Shown one piece after another: positions 1 to 11,318 of a stretch of DNA of 64,000 nucleotides (its first letter is position 1; each line of letters opens with the position of its first letter). Source of the stretch: Hydnum rufescens UP504. Lineage: Eukaryota > Basidiomycota > Agaricomycetes > Cantharellales > Hydnaceae. The stretch spans positions 1 through 64,000 of the forward strand of contig MU128974.1 of the NCBI GenBank assembly GCA_014904985.1, read 5' to 3'. The position numbers were made by a program, and so were the translations under genes. A model generated the notes under the pieces. That model saw nothing but the letters and a program-made list of their open reading frames with translations, did not search any database and was not told where the DNA came from.

Positions 1-1418
1 TTATTCATCTCGACCTCCTGCTCAGATAGGTCCTGTGCGAGTTGACACCTCTCCAAGTCCACCAAAAAAACAGCACCTTCTGTCCTGCAAAAGTTGCGAC
101 GTGCGATATCACCGTGAATATACCCAGCATCGTGGATGCATTGGAGAGCATCCTTCATCTTGTTGCAAAGGGTCCCGTCAATTTCTTCATCTTCAGGAAT
201 GGCATCACCGACAGGTTCCAGGGCAAGGAGCCTCAGAATCCCCCAGACTTCATAGAAGCCATAAAAGGCAGGGATCACGGAACCTTGGAGAGGTTGCAGA
301 GCCGCATAAGCATCAGCTTCATCTCGTAGCGAATCTCCAGCATCCGGATCGTGCAAAACATCGACAATTTTGCACACGGCATAGAAGTCATGTCTCGTGG
401 GATGTGATTGTGGAAGTCGCACATTCATCACACAACCTGGTCCATCGCGAGAAGTGCTGGTGTCGAAATGACAGAGCCGAAAGTCAAGTTCAAGGCACTC
501 GTATCTGCCATTAACAAGGGGAGCATAATAGTCTCCAGCATCTCGAGTGGCCTTTCTTCCGTTCCTTCCAGCCTTCTAGTGTAGTTGCAAAGTATTGAGT
601 AGGAGAAATGCGCATCGGGGTAGGCGATGCACAGAACCAATTGCTTTCAGCAAGCAACACAATACCAACCCATGCTTTCAGCATTGAGACTGGTTCATTG
701 GGACCACCCAGATGAATATGAAAGTACTCTAGGGTCTTGCGATGGGATGACTCAACGCGCTGAAGGAACCAGGCATGATGCCAATTGCTGAGGATACCAA
801 ATTTATTGTGATTGAAAGTCATGTATCCGTAGACTTGTTCGAGCGCATCCAGCGATTGTCGAGAATGGATGCTGGCACCAGGATTTTCGAAGGCAGCAGG
901 AATGTTTTCTAAGTTTGCTAGCCACCAAGGCTTGTACTCAACCTATGAGAACAGGAATCAGCATAAGTCCACAGGTAGGTAGTCGCTGGTGCTCATACCA
1001 CAAGTTTTGGGTGTGGGTGGTCACGATCCATGACCCACGAGAAGTCGGGACTCCCTATGACGGTAGTATTTCCACTGCCCGCTGTCTGAAAACGCCCCTC
1101 CACTCCGAGCTTATTCACCACTCGCTCAACCCGCCTGTGTAATTCAACCTTTGCATGGGCATGAACCTCCGGTTCAGATTCCACAATTTGAGACTCCCCA
1201 GGCAGCCCAATAGAAAACGGAGCAGAAGATAAAGTGGCGAAAGTAGGCGCAGATCGGATGGCATCATGAATGTCAGTAGGAAACGTGGTCCATGGGCGAA
1301 AGACTTGAAGATCGGTCCTAGGATATTTCCGCGGTATCGCTCTCACAGCACTATGGAATTGACCCAGAACTGCGGGCTCATAATTGGTAAACGGGAGGTC
1401 TGGAAGCGTGGTTTGCAT
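1..1418 (-). CDS. Protein kinase-like protein, 3' end cut by the window edge
   Basis: The gene reads leftwards from a start at 1418 and runs off the left edge. Exon 1 (1418 to about 993) ends in PKLVV and splices to VEYKPWWLANLENIP near 940, continuing through FNHNKFGILSNWHHAWFLQR. Further downstream, at about 60-270, the reverse strand reads VIPAFYGFYEVWGILRLL, then YIHGDIARRNF, then FLVDLERC. HGDxxxRN is a protein-kinase-type catalytic loop and VDLE sits where DFG normally does, so metal binding may be altered. Families of such kinase-like proteins are expanded in agaricomycetes (family knowledge). Substrate and role cannot be told. Introns are inferred from frame changes, so exon ends are approximate. 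It is convergent with nothing visible; the next gene to the right is on the same strand. Confidence 0.72.
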
Positions 1419-1874
1419 TGATAGTACACAGGGCCGGGAGATTTGCGCATCCGCATCCGCATCGCTGCGGCAGCGATACAGCTTGCCATTGTCTCATAGC
1501 GGGCCACGATCCCTCGGTGCATCGAATTTCACAGTTGAATGCACCGAGTAGAGTTCTCGGGACGGTGGCAAATGTACCCTTAGTGCCGCGCACTGATAAT
1601 GGCACCCAATCATCAGTAAGGGGTTGACATGAATGTCAGAGGTGGCTGTGGCTGTGGACTTGTGAGTACTTCGGCCATGGGCTAATATACAGACTATTAG
1701 TGCGGGGCAAGTACATGCGTGTTGACTGCTTAGTCTAAAGAAAGCATCGATGAATGAGCGTGGGCGTAGATGGATGTTACAATGATCAATAACGACGGTA
1801 TCTCATGCAACTCCAAGCCTGAAAACCCAATGAGCACCAGAGAATACACCGAAACGAAAATCAAGGAACAAGAC
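1419..1874. other. Intergenic, nothing recognised
   Basis: This 456-bp gap separates the kinase-like gene start from the stop codon of the mitochondrial carrier. Short open frames are present on both strands but none continues a neighbouring protein or shows a motif. It should hold the promoter of the kinase-like gene and the 3' end of the carrier gene. Confidence 0.5.
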
Positions 1875-4194
1875 TCACGTCCGCTTTGTATGTTCATATA
1901 CAACGTAAGAGATAGACACCGCTGGAACGACCTAAGGAGATTTGAGGCGACCTGCGCTTCAGGGATGAGGATATACCATACCTTGGCAAGCGTGGGCACG
2001 AGGCCTTTATAAAACCCCCGCCACCCTTCACAAGCATATGTCTTGTGAACGACATCCATGATTCCGGTGTAGTGTTGTGGATGGCCCGAAGAACCACTGG
2101 CTTGTAATCGCGTGCGGACAAGATTAAGTGGATATACGGAAGTCGCACCAACGCTCCCACTAATGCTTCCGAAAGCAAGAAGAGCGAGGACGCCAGGTTC
2201 GGGATGGCCCGTCGAGCGAGCATACGCTAGTTTGAGAGCCTCGAATGTCGACATATCGATCGCCGAGTAAGGGAAAACACCAATTAGACCCACCTAAAAC
2301 ACGGTCAGCCGTCCTCTCGAATTATTGTCTCTTGCGCGGGTGGATCTAACGTACAACAAGGCCTCGATAGTATGCTGGCAAACCTCCCAGGGCCCATAGA
2401 CGCCTCATCGCGGGGAGGAGGGATCTGTCATTCCCCTTTGTAGTGCTCATCAATTGCGTCTGGATATTCAAATATAGTCAATCCGAGCCTGGCTACAAAC
2501 CATGCAGAAGCACACTTTGAGTGTTTCTATGGGATAAATAGCTGTCCACCGGCAGCTTAATCGTTGAGAAGCATCAGAAAGGCACACGAACAAACCTAGT
2601 TGACTTGTTATACCTCCAAAACCTCCCGATATAAATCTGCTCGTGCCGCTGATTTCTCGTGGGTCATCCACGTGATCAACGTACTTCGCGAATACACGCT
2701 TCTACAAAAGGAATCATATGTTGAGTACCAAGGCCGAAGCTGGGACAAACGCAGACCTACGGAGGTCTCATACGACATGAATTTAATGGCTGACTCCTGG
2801 AAAGCACATCGAGGTCAATAAATGCAAATTCCAAGGTCTTGAAACATACGGGGAAAATCTTCATGGCATTCAGCCCATTCCCAACCCAAAAAGCCTTAAT
2901 ACCCCCTTGGCCATATATATTTGTGATGGCATGCACAAAAGTCTTGGCCCCCCGTTGTGCAGTGTGCTGGACTGCATATACGCCTTGCGTAGCGGCACGA
3001 TTAGATGTTGCGACATCGATATGGAGATCAGAATCGGATGCCGTGATTAAGTACACTTTCAGCCGGTCAAATGGCGCCGTGGCTGTCCGTGATACAATGC
3101 CCGCTACCCCACCAGCCAGGAGAAATTTGAGCGCCGTCGGACCTCCCAATCCGTTAGAACCCTCGTCTTCATCCTCGTTATGTGGATGCTCATCGTGGGA
3201 AGGCAGTTCATTGTCAGATGAATCCGATTCAACGAATTGACTGGTGGGCGCAACGGAAGGCGGATTAATGGAAGAGAAAGCAGATTCGGGTACGGTTTCC
3301 AGGAATACGGAGGACTCGGGCTCCGGTCGATTGGGGCCAGGTCTGCTATTGGGAGGCGGTTGATCTTTGATACGACTTACATCGCCTGAGAAACCGTGAG
3401 CTGGTGAAACCAAGCACGTTGTCTCTGAACGTACCTTTCGTATTCACCCGTGCTGGACCCTGGTCATCATCGCCTACATATTTTCGAAGCTCGTATTCAG
3501 CTGTGGATGTAGTGTGGGGCATGAGGAAATTGCAGAATTCTGGGGAGGATATCGTTAGGGAGTCGGGAGAAGAGGTGAGAATGGCGATGAATCCAGTAAG
3601 TTTTTCGGGGTCGATGGATTAAGGTCATGAAGAGATCGATGCTAACCTGCCTTCTCTAGCGCAGTTAGCCACTCGGAGGCATCCAGATGACCATCCTCAT
3701 CGAGGTCTAACTCGTGAAAAACATTCCATAATTCTAATCAGCAATCCATCCATAAAGAACGGAAATTCACCCAGGAGAGAGCCACCCACCTTTATCTTTT
3801 GCATCCGCGTATCTCTTGAATCCACCCCAGCCCGGATGTCTGATTTCTTCATTCACAAAAGTGGAACTAGAACGGCAACGTTTAACGAGTTCGGTGAAGT
3901 AAATTTCTTTCAGTGTCCGGGCTCTTTTGGACGTGAGATCTCCTGAGTCAAAGCTCTGGATGGTAGTAAGAGATAAGTCTGCGGGAAGTAAAGGCAGACG
4001 CCTCCAAATGGCGCGCCCTCGTTCTTCGCGTCGTTCCTGGCCTCGGCAATAATGTCCTGTGGCGAGCTTGTCCCCCCGGGATCACCAGAAGACCAATTGG
4101 CGTCGGCTTGCAAATTTGGGGAAGCGGGGAAACTTGAACTTGTCCCACCAAAGACAATTTTGCTCGATGATGGTGATTCATGAACAGGGGCCAT
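1875..4194 (-). CDS. Ca2+-dependent mitochondrial carrier (EF-hand N-terminus, SCaMC/SAL1 type)
   Basis: Predicted inner-membrane carrier, by family an ATP-Mg/phosphate or related exchanger gated by Ca2+. The N-terminal exons contain an EF-hand loop (FHELDLDEDGHLDASEW, reverse strand near 3670-3720) preceded by FDSGDLTSKRARTLKEIY. The transport half has three mitochondrial-carrier repeats: GGVAGIVSRTATAPFDRLKV (about 3050-3120), ISGGFGGITSQ followed by YPIETLK (about 2500-2650), and GSVGATSVYPLNLVRTRLQ (about 2100-2180), each with the PxD/ExxK/R signature. The C-terminus VSISYVVYEHTKRT stops at 1875. A Ser/Pro/Glu-rich linker with an acidic patch lies between the halves. The start at 4194 is uncertain: the frame used upstream (SPQDIIAEARNDAK) and the frame used downstream (RAIWRRLPLLPADL) differ by one base near 4005-4015 with no obvious intron, so an indel or a cryptic intron is likely. 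Confidence 0.87.
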
Positions 4195-5364
4195 ATGCTT
4201 GGTTAAGTGGCGTCCCCACCGAAGCGAGAAGATTCGTCACGCCTAAATTCAGATAGATAGCAACCTCCAGAGTCGCTGCAGGGGGGGTAAGGTCGTACGT
4301 GATGAAATGGGAAAACGCGCTGAACAATAGTATGAGGAATGATGCACGTCTTGTGGCGAACTCCGGTAGTGCTGTACTCTATGCTTCCGGGCCTCGCTTT
4401 TCAGGAATCAGAAGGAATTACTCAACTCTCTTGCCTGCACCGTGCTTGCAGGATGCATTGTCCTGGATTGGTTCAGAGGAATCGATCCCTTGCCGTGATC
4501 TGTTATCTCCACGCCATCGATCATGCATGATGACAGGATTTCTTTCAAATCCTTCGTCGCATTCGCAAAGCACAGGCAGACCTCTCTGCCGTGATCCCCC
4601 CAAGGATCCCCATTGTCGGGCGTGTTTTTTATGCTTTTAGATGCCTTCGAGCCCCACCCGGGTAATACCTCGCGTCTCAGTATTTCACAACTATTGGCCT
4701 TTTCAATTCAAGGATTTCCCATATCCCCTCACGGCGATGTACGCTTGGGCGAGAACCTGAGAGGGGGGGGGGATCTTTCCCTCTTAAATTGCTTCTAGAT
4801 GATTATGGTCATCGTACGCTGAGTTCGGTATCGACGCAAGATACACATCGAGCAGGCGTGTTGAGTGGCCTCGATCTATCCAGACTTGATCTTAATCTAC
4901 CGGTGGGACGTATCGATATTCTCTGCAGGCCTTGGAAGGCATGTTTGGTCAGGAGTCAGCCCTTCCTGGGAACGTACAGAGTCAGGCATAATCTGCGCCT
5001 GACCTTTGTCTGTTTCCTGAGAAGAACGGGCCCGGCAACCCTTGAATATGTTCTCGAACACCGAGGCAGCAGTCCTTACGTTTCATCGACGGTTTCAGAG
5101 AGGAAGACGACCTTCAATTACCGCCGACGTCTGGAAATCACGCGTCGGATCAGAAGTCGCAAGGCTCATATAGGTACGTACATCGTCACTTAGAGACCTC
5201 GAGAATATCCAACTTCATGAATATAATTTCGATGCGCATGGAGTACGGGGGTACATCCTCTATTCAATGTACGAGAGCAGTTACGGAATATCTTTCTCGA
5301 AATGGGGTGCGCTCGAATCAGACACGCCTATTGGCTAAACTCATGCTTGGAAAGTTTTGCGGAA
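4195..5364. other. Intergenic region, no supported gene
   Basis: About 1.2 kb upstream of both the carrier and a small plus-strand ORF. It contains a 9-base G run at about 4765-4773. A 134-codon open frame at 4789-5193 has no recognisable domain, and its composition is not convincing as protein. The promoter of the carrier gene must lie at the left end. Confidence 0.45.
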
Positions 5365-5694
5365 ATGGCTACTCCACAGTATGTAAATTCGAGCTTTTCG
5401 AACTTCGATACCCTTTTCGCTCTTCAGCAATACCCTGCGCGTGATTTGCAAGACACTTTCTACACTTCCGGTAACACCACTCCCTTTTATTTTCTTCCCC
5501 GACTGGTTCTTCGTTATCTCCAATTAGATCCTGTCGAATCTCTCCCACCTCCGAAGGACTACGATGAGCAGGTAAAAGAAGTGCGCACCAATGGAGGTAT
5601 CGGTTCAATAGAGTATTGGGCGCCTAGCAACGCAAAACCGCGAAAACTTCTCTTGCGGATGCATGCAACCCCTCGTGTAGTTCGAGACTTCTAG
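5365..5694 (+). CDS. Small hypothetical protein
   Basis: An uninterrupted frame of 109 codons starting MATPQYVNSSFSNFDTLFAL and ending ATPRVVRDF before TAG at 5692-5694. The sequence is well mixed, Pro- and Tyr-containing, with no signal peptide or membrane segment, and looks more protein-like than other ORFs nearby. An upstream in-frame ATG at 5302 would add 21 residues; the downstream start is preferred because the extra residues look like leader sequence. No family is recognised, and it could be chance. It lies 258 bp before UTP12 on the same strand. Confidence 0.35.
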   Translation: MATPQYVNSSFSNFDTLFALQQYPARDLQDTFYTSGNTTPFYFLPRLVLRYLQLDPVESLPPPKDYDEQVKEVRTNGGIGSIEYWAPSNAKPRKLLLRMHATPRVVRDF

Positions 5695-5952
5695 AACAGC
5701 TGGGTACCCGTGAGGGGGCATCCAACTCGTAGCAATATTTCGTATTGACCACGTGTTCAGAAGTGGGGTTGTCGATGGGGGGGACACACGTTGTCAGGTT
5801 CCACCAGGCTGAAGGAGTGGGTGTAGATTATGGACTGATGCTCGCGGATCTAAGGGCTTGATTTTAGATATGAGGGGCATAAATAGATGTATGCGTGACG
5901 AGTTGTTACGAAGCGTGACACTCACAGCGAATTGCCCCTAGCTTTTTTTTTG

Positions 5953-8900
5953 ATGGTCCGCTCGTATCTGAGGCATGGCGAAACCCAGGTATGGGGGAGA
6001 GCGTGCTTGAGGCTGAATGGCTTCTTACCTATTGGTATCATAGGCATTCGGGCTTGTGTGCAGCTCGACTTCAAATTCAGTATACGATGGCAAATTAGCC
6101 TATGTCCCGGCTCTGGAGGATGTTCTCGTCTGGAATGTTAAAAAAGGCCAATTGGTATGGGATCATCTACAGTATGGCCTACCTTTTCTCATATGTTGTA
6201 GGTCACCATGTGGCACGAAACTGGACACCGCTCGGAGGTGACTTGTATGCTCCGTTCTCCGCAAAAAGATATCTTCGCAATTGGATACGCCGATGGTTCC
6301 ATTCGTCTTTGGAGTGCCTCGGCGTCTACCGTGGTTGTTGGCTTGAATGGACACAAAAAAGCAGTTACCGCGTTAGCATTCGACGAAACTGGTTCCAGAT
6401 TGGCGTCGGGTTCCCAAGATACCGAGCTCATTGTTTGGGACGTACTGGCTGAAACTGGATTGTTCCGGTAAGTACTTTACTCGTACCCTTCGACCCGATC
6501 TGAGGCGGCGCTCTGACCACGAATCCTCAGTTTACGCGGACACCGAGACCAAATAACGGCGATTCACTTCTTGAACCCGAGCAAATCGCCATCCACTTCG
6601 ACGTCTCCGACCCCCGGTTATATCCTTACGTCGTCCAAAGATACATTCCTTAAATTGTGGGATTTGTCAACGCAACACTGTGTGCAAACCCTTGTCGCAC
6701 ACCACTCCGAGATATGGACATTCGCTATCAGTAATGAAGGGGATTTTCTCTTTACTGGGAGTGGTGATGGGGAGCTCAAGGGGTGGCGAATAGACTATGC
6801 CTCCCTCGAGGCTGGTATAAAGGAGACCGAATCCGGTGAGGTGCGCATATGTGCTTGGTTCGTGATTTGCTGCTCCTGATGAGGCGTGCTTGTTTTAGAT
6901 CTCCAAGATGATTTACCCCCTTTCGACGCTTCCATTGTCTGCACGGAACCGGGTTTCGCAAATCGCATTCCATCCAAACCAACCGTATCTTGCCGTACAA
7001 TCGCACGATCGCTCGGTTGAAATATTTCGTGTCCGAACTGAAGACGAAGTCCGTAAAAAGGAAGTCCGGCGCCGGAAGCGAGACAAAGAAAAAGCAAAGG
7101 TAAAGGAAAGGACAGGAAGGGAAAAGAGAATGAAAATGGTGGCGCCGAGGATGAGGATATTGACGACGCTGAGAAGGAGATTGGTCTTGAAGACCTATTT
7201 ACTCCATATCTAGTGGTACGAGCGAGCGGCAAGATTCGCTCCTTCAGCTTTGTCAATGAAGAGCCAGGTCCGAGAGGGGACATTCAAGTACGTATGATTC
7301 GCCCTCCGCTGCCTCCAGGATTCTGGGTTTGTGACACACGATTCGCAGCTATTCGCTGCTCTGGCATCGAATGCCTTGGAAGTATTTAGAGTGCCTTCAC
7401 CGCAATCCACGAAAAAGGAGAAGACGACACCCGAGGCCACTCGACAGTTCTCCGTAGATATGCCAGGACATCGCACAGATGTGCGCACCCTGGCACTGAG
7501 TTCCGATGACCAACTCCTGGCCTCTGCCTCTCACGGTTAGCAAATTCTTCGCCTCTCGATTGCCATCACATTTTTACTTCTGTCGTATCCAGGGTCCTTA
7601 AAAGTTTGGAACTTGAAGACCACATCATGTATACGAACTCTCGATTGCGGATACGCGCTTTGCAGTACTTTTCTACCTGGTGATAGACACGTACGTGGTC
7701 CTCATCAACTGTTTTTCATCCCTCAATCTCTTATACTTCGCGAAGATCGCTGTTGGGACAAAAGGCGGGGAGATCCAGCTATACGACTTGGCATCTTCTA
7801 CATTAATAGACACCATCAAAGCCCATGAGGGCGCCCTGTGGTCTATGCATGTGCGCCCTGACGGGAAAGCCTTGGTAACGGGCAGCGCCGACAAGGACAT
7901 AAAATTTTGGGAGATTGAGACGAAAACTTCTGAGCAGGCAAGAATATCGTTTCACTCCAGGAAAAATAGCCTTAGATTTGACGGTGGTTTTTGCCTACGT
8001 TGCTAGATCAAACCAATGGCTCTCGTACATATCAAGACATTGAAGATGACCGATGACGTACTAGTGGTCAAGTACAGTCCCGACGGCCGTCTTCTTGCTG
8101 TGGCCCTCCTTGATTCGACCGTCAAAGTGTTTTATCAAGATACGCTCAAATTTTTCCTTTCCTTATATGGGCACAAAGTGGGTATTTAGATCTCTATGTG
8201 CACGTTTTCGAAATCCATAACATGTTCCAGCTCCCGGTCTTGTCTCTCGACATTTCGAGCGACTCGAAACTCATCGCAACCTGCTCTGCCGATAAAAATG
8301 TCAAGATCTGGGGCCTCGATTTTGGGGACTGTCACAAAAGCTTGTTTGCGCACGAGGAGAGCATCATGCAAGTCGCTTTTGAACGCGAAATCGATTGGAC
8401 CAAGGGTGATAGAGGGCATAGCCATTATTTCTGGACCGCGAGCAAGGATAAGCTGCTCAAATACTGGGACGGCGATAAGGTAAGCTGTCTATGACTTGGA
8501 TCGAATGGGGCTCTATGCAGGGGTCTGACGGGAACGTGCCTGTACAACACCAGTTCGAAAATATTCAAAAACTGAACGGGCATCATGGAGAGATTTGGGC
8601 CCTGGTCGTTAGTAATTCGGGTAAATTCGTCGTTCACTGGTTCACACGACAAGTCTATTCGAGTCTGGGAGAAAACTGACGAGCCGGTGAGGCACACCGT
8701 TCAAACTGATTCCCTGGTGCGCAGTTCTCTAACTGATGTCGTTCTGTCTCTTGGGTTGGTTAGTTATTCCTCGAGGAAGAGCGAGAAAAGGAGCTGGAGG
8801 CCATCTACGAAAAAGGCATCGCAGACACGCTCGGTCGTTCTGACGCCCCGATCGGCAGCGGCGTGGCAGATGCTCAAGTCGAAGAAGGCGCGGAAGCAGG

Positions 8901-9582
8901 AATCGTGAGCAAGCAAACATCCGACACGCTCATGGCAGGTGAACGAATTATCGAAGCGATCGACGTCGCGGATCACGAGCGCGGGACATTTCGCGCGTAC
9001 TACGAGGAGCGAGCGGCCTCACGCAATCCGGAATCCCTTCCCCCACCTGCGCGGCACGCTATTCTGGCTGCGCTGGATCTAAGTCCGGAGGCGTATGTGC
9101 TCAGGACGGTGGAGAAGGTGCGCAGTGCAGAGCTCTTTGATGCATTGCTTGTGTTGCCGTTTGGGAAAGTGGTCTCGTTATTGGAATACCTGAACGAGTG
9201 GGCTTTGAGGGTACGTATTGATTCAGGGCTCGTATTTGCCTCCTCTTCATGGACTCATGGATGGAATGAAATGCAGGAATGGAACATCGTCCTCATATCC
9301 CGCATCATGTTCTTTCTTCTCAAGACTCACCATCACCAGATCGTAACTAACCGGACGATGCGTGCCGTTCTCATTCAGCTTCGTACACGCTTGCGAGGGG
9401 CCCTTCGCCGTCAGAAGGAAGAGATCGGATATAATCTTGCAGGACTCAAGTTCATCAAGCGAAATCACGAAGCAAAGACTGCCGCCGATTTTTATGCCGA
9501 GGCGCAGGAGGACGAAGCTAAAGTGCGGGAGAAGATCGCAGGATTGGAGAAGAAGCGGAAACGGGTTGGAGTAAAGGCATAG
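5953..9582 (+). CDS. UTP12: UTP12/DIP2 (WDR3), WD40 protein of the small-subunit processome
   Basis: Nucleolar WD-repeat protein of the UTP-B complex, needed for 18S pre-rRNA processing. Exon 1 is 5953-5988 ([12 protein letters not shown]); exon 2 resumes at 6044 with AFGLVCSS. Two WD40 propellers follow, with repeats such as [54 protein letters not shown] and [14 protein letters not shown]. The Utp12 C-terminal domain spans about 9000-9480 ([34 protein letters not shown]), and a basic tail [10 protein letters not shown] ends at 9582. About ten short introns are implied. Two single-base frame breaks interrupt otherwise perfect family sequence: near 7094-7098 (between KRDKEKAK and the [14 protein letters not shown] frame) and near 8629-8636 (between SGKFVV and [11 protein letters not shown]). 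As the gene is essential in yeast, sequencing indels are more likely than decay. It converges on SER3. Confidence 0.93.
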
Positions 9583-9758
9583 TATTAAATTATGGCTACA
9601 AGGCTACTTCGGGGTTGAACCACTGGCAACCATCTATAATCCATTGACCCGTTACGGAGTCAGGATGTTTTCTATATCGTCCAAATTCATGGATTGCATT
9701 GTCTATTTGAAGGCTTGGCTTCTTTTGCAGTCTCGACTTGTGGATCATGCCCTGGGAC

Positions 9759-11242
9759 CTATGTCAACAGTCGCGTAACGATGTTGGCACGTGTTTTGTG
9801 CAGCCGATCGTGTAAATCGCGGATATCGGCCTCGCTGACGTCTGAGATATCAGCGAGGAGGTACGCGAGGTCGCCCTTGGAGTCGGAGAACTGCTTTTCG
9901 ACGTTATGATCACTGAGAATCTCGTTCACCTGCTTGAGCACACCGGTTCGTTGCGGTGGATATAGCACACGCGGATGAAGGACGTCTGGTCGTCGGATAT
10001 AGCGCGCAGGTCCACCTCAGGGAAGTTGACGGCGCCGGGCGTGCTACCGAACAAAAGGTAGCGTGTAAGGGAGGTGGAGACCTCTTGTCCGATCATGCGC
10101 TGTGCCTCCTCTGTTGAGCCACCGATATGGGGGGTGAGGATAACGTTGGGGAGGGAGCGGAGAGCTGACGACCAGGAATTGAGCTGGTCGTTGAATGCTC
10201 CTTCGCTGTTCGCGCCTGGTTCGGAGGGGAACACGTCTATGGCGCACCCAGAAAGATGGCCCGATTTGAGGGCGGCGATGAGGGCAGGAATGTCTACGAC
10301 ACGACCCCGAGCATTGTTTAGGAGATAGGCCCCTCGCTTCATCTGTGCGAGCTCGGTCGTCGAGATCATGTTGACTGTTTCAGGCAGTTCCGGGACGTGG
10401 AGGGTCACGAAATCGGATTGAGAGAGAAGGGTCTGCAGAGTGTTAACTTGTTGGGCGGAGCCAAGGGGCATGATGTTGACCACGTCATAGTAGAGCACGC
10501 GTAGCCCAAATGCCTCTGCGAGTACAGAGAGCTGGGTGCCAATGTGACCATAACCAACGATACCCAGGGTCTTGCCTCGGATTTCCCAGCACCCCTTGGA
10601 GACTTTGTTCCAATTACCCTGGCGCATCTCGCCCGCACGATCGACTAGCTGACGAGCGAGTGCGATAATCTCGGCCACGACAAGCTCGGCAACAGACCGT
10701 GAGTTGGAGAAGGGGGAGTTGAACACTGGAATTCCAGCACGCGCTGCTGCTACCAGATCCACTTGATTCGTCCCAATGCAGAAGCAGCCAATCGTCAAAA
10801 GCTGAGGCACATTTAGCATCAGCTGTAGATTACGCATGGCGATGGGTGCAAAAGAAAAGCGTACTTTTGGGGCGTGTTGGAGCACACGTTCTGTAATCTT
10901 GGTTTTGCTGCGAATGCCGATAGCATGATATACACTGATCTTCTCCACGAGCTCATCCTCTGACCAGGCCTTCTTGAAGTGATCGACCTGGAAGCCATGG
11001 GACTTGAAGGTCTGAACAGCCTCCTCGCTGATATTTTCGAGTAGCAAAAGTCGGAGCTCGCCGACAGCGAAGGGGCGGAGAACCTTTGGTCTGGCCGCAC
11101 CGATATTGCTCTTCAAAATGATGGAGCTGCTAAGGATTGGGGAGTGGGTGACAGGGGAAGTGACGGGACTAGCGGATGTAGCGTAGGGGTGAGAATAACC
11201 TCGAACGATGGGAATTGCGTTCGACATGATGGGAGGGGGCAT
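9759..11242 (-). CDS. D-3-phosphoglycerate dehydrogenase (serine biosynthesis)
   Basis: Catalyses NAD-dependent oxidation of 3-phosphoglycerate to 3-phosphohydroxypyruvate, the first step of serine synthesis; orthologous to yeast SER3/SER33. The substrate-binding half begins LRLLLLENISEEAVQTF. The nucleotide-binding half has the Rossmann motif GIVGYGHIGTQLSVLAEAFG, the catalytic region LNNARGRVVDIPAL, and the catalytic His in NVILTPHIGGSTEEAQ. A C-terminal ACT domain follows (NEILSDHNVEKQFSDSKGD, SEADIRDLHDRLHKTRANI). The in-frame stretch at 10802-10864 is a 63-nt GT-AG intron; removing it joins QHAPK to LLTIGCFCIGTNQVDL. Near 9941-9947 the frame shifts by one base between YIHRNEP and GVLKQVNEI, a probable single-base deletion. 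The start is at 11242 or 11227. Confidence 0.95.
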
Positions 11243-11318
11243 CCCTGTAGCATTCTTTCTTGGGTTTTATGCTCAGATCTGAGATGACTCAATCGCACGT
11301 GACATTTCGAGATAGTAC

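Noticed and set aside
4789..5193. 134-codon open frame on the plus strand
   Set aside because: No domain, no similarity to anything recalled, and Arg/Leu-rich composition typical of a chance frame. No splice-linked neighbour.
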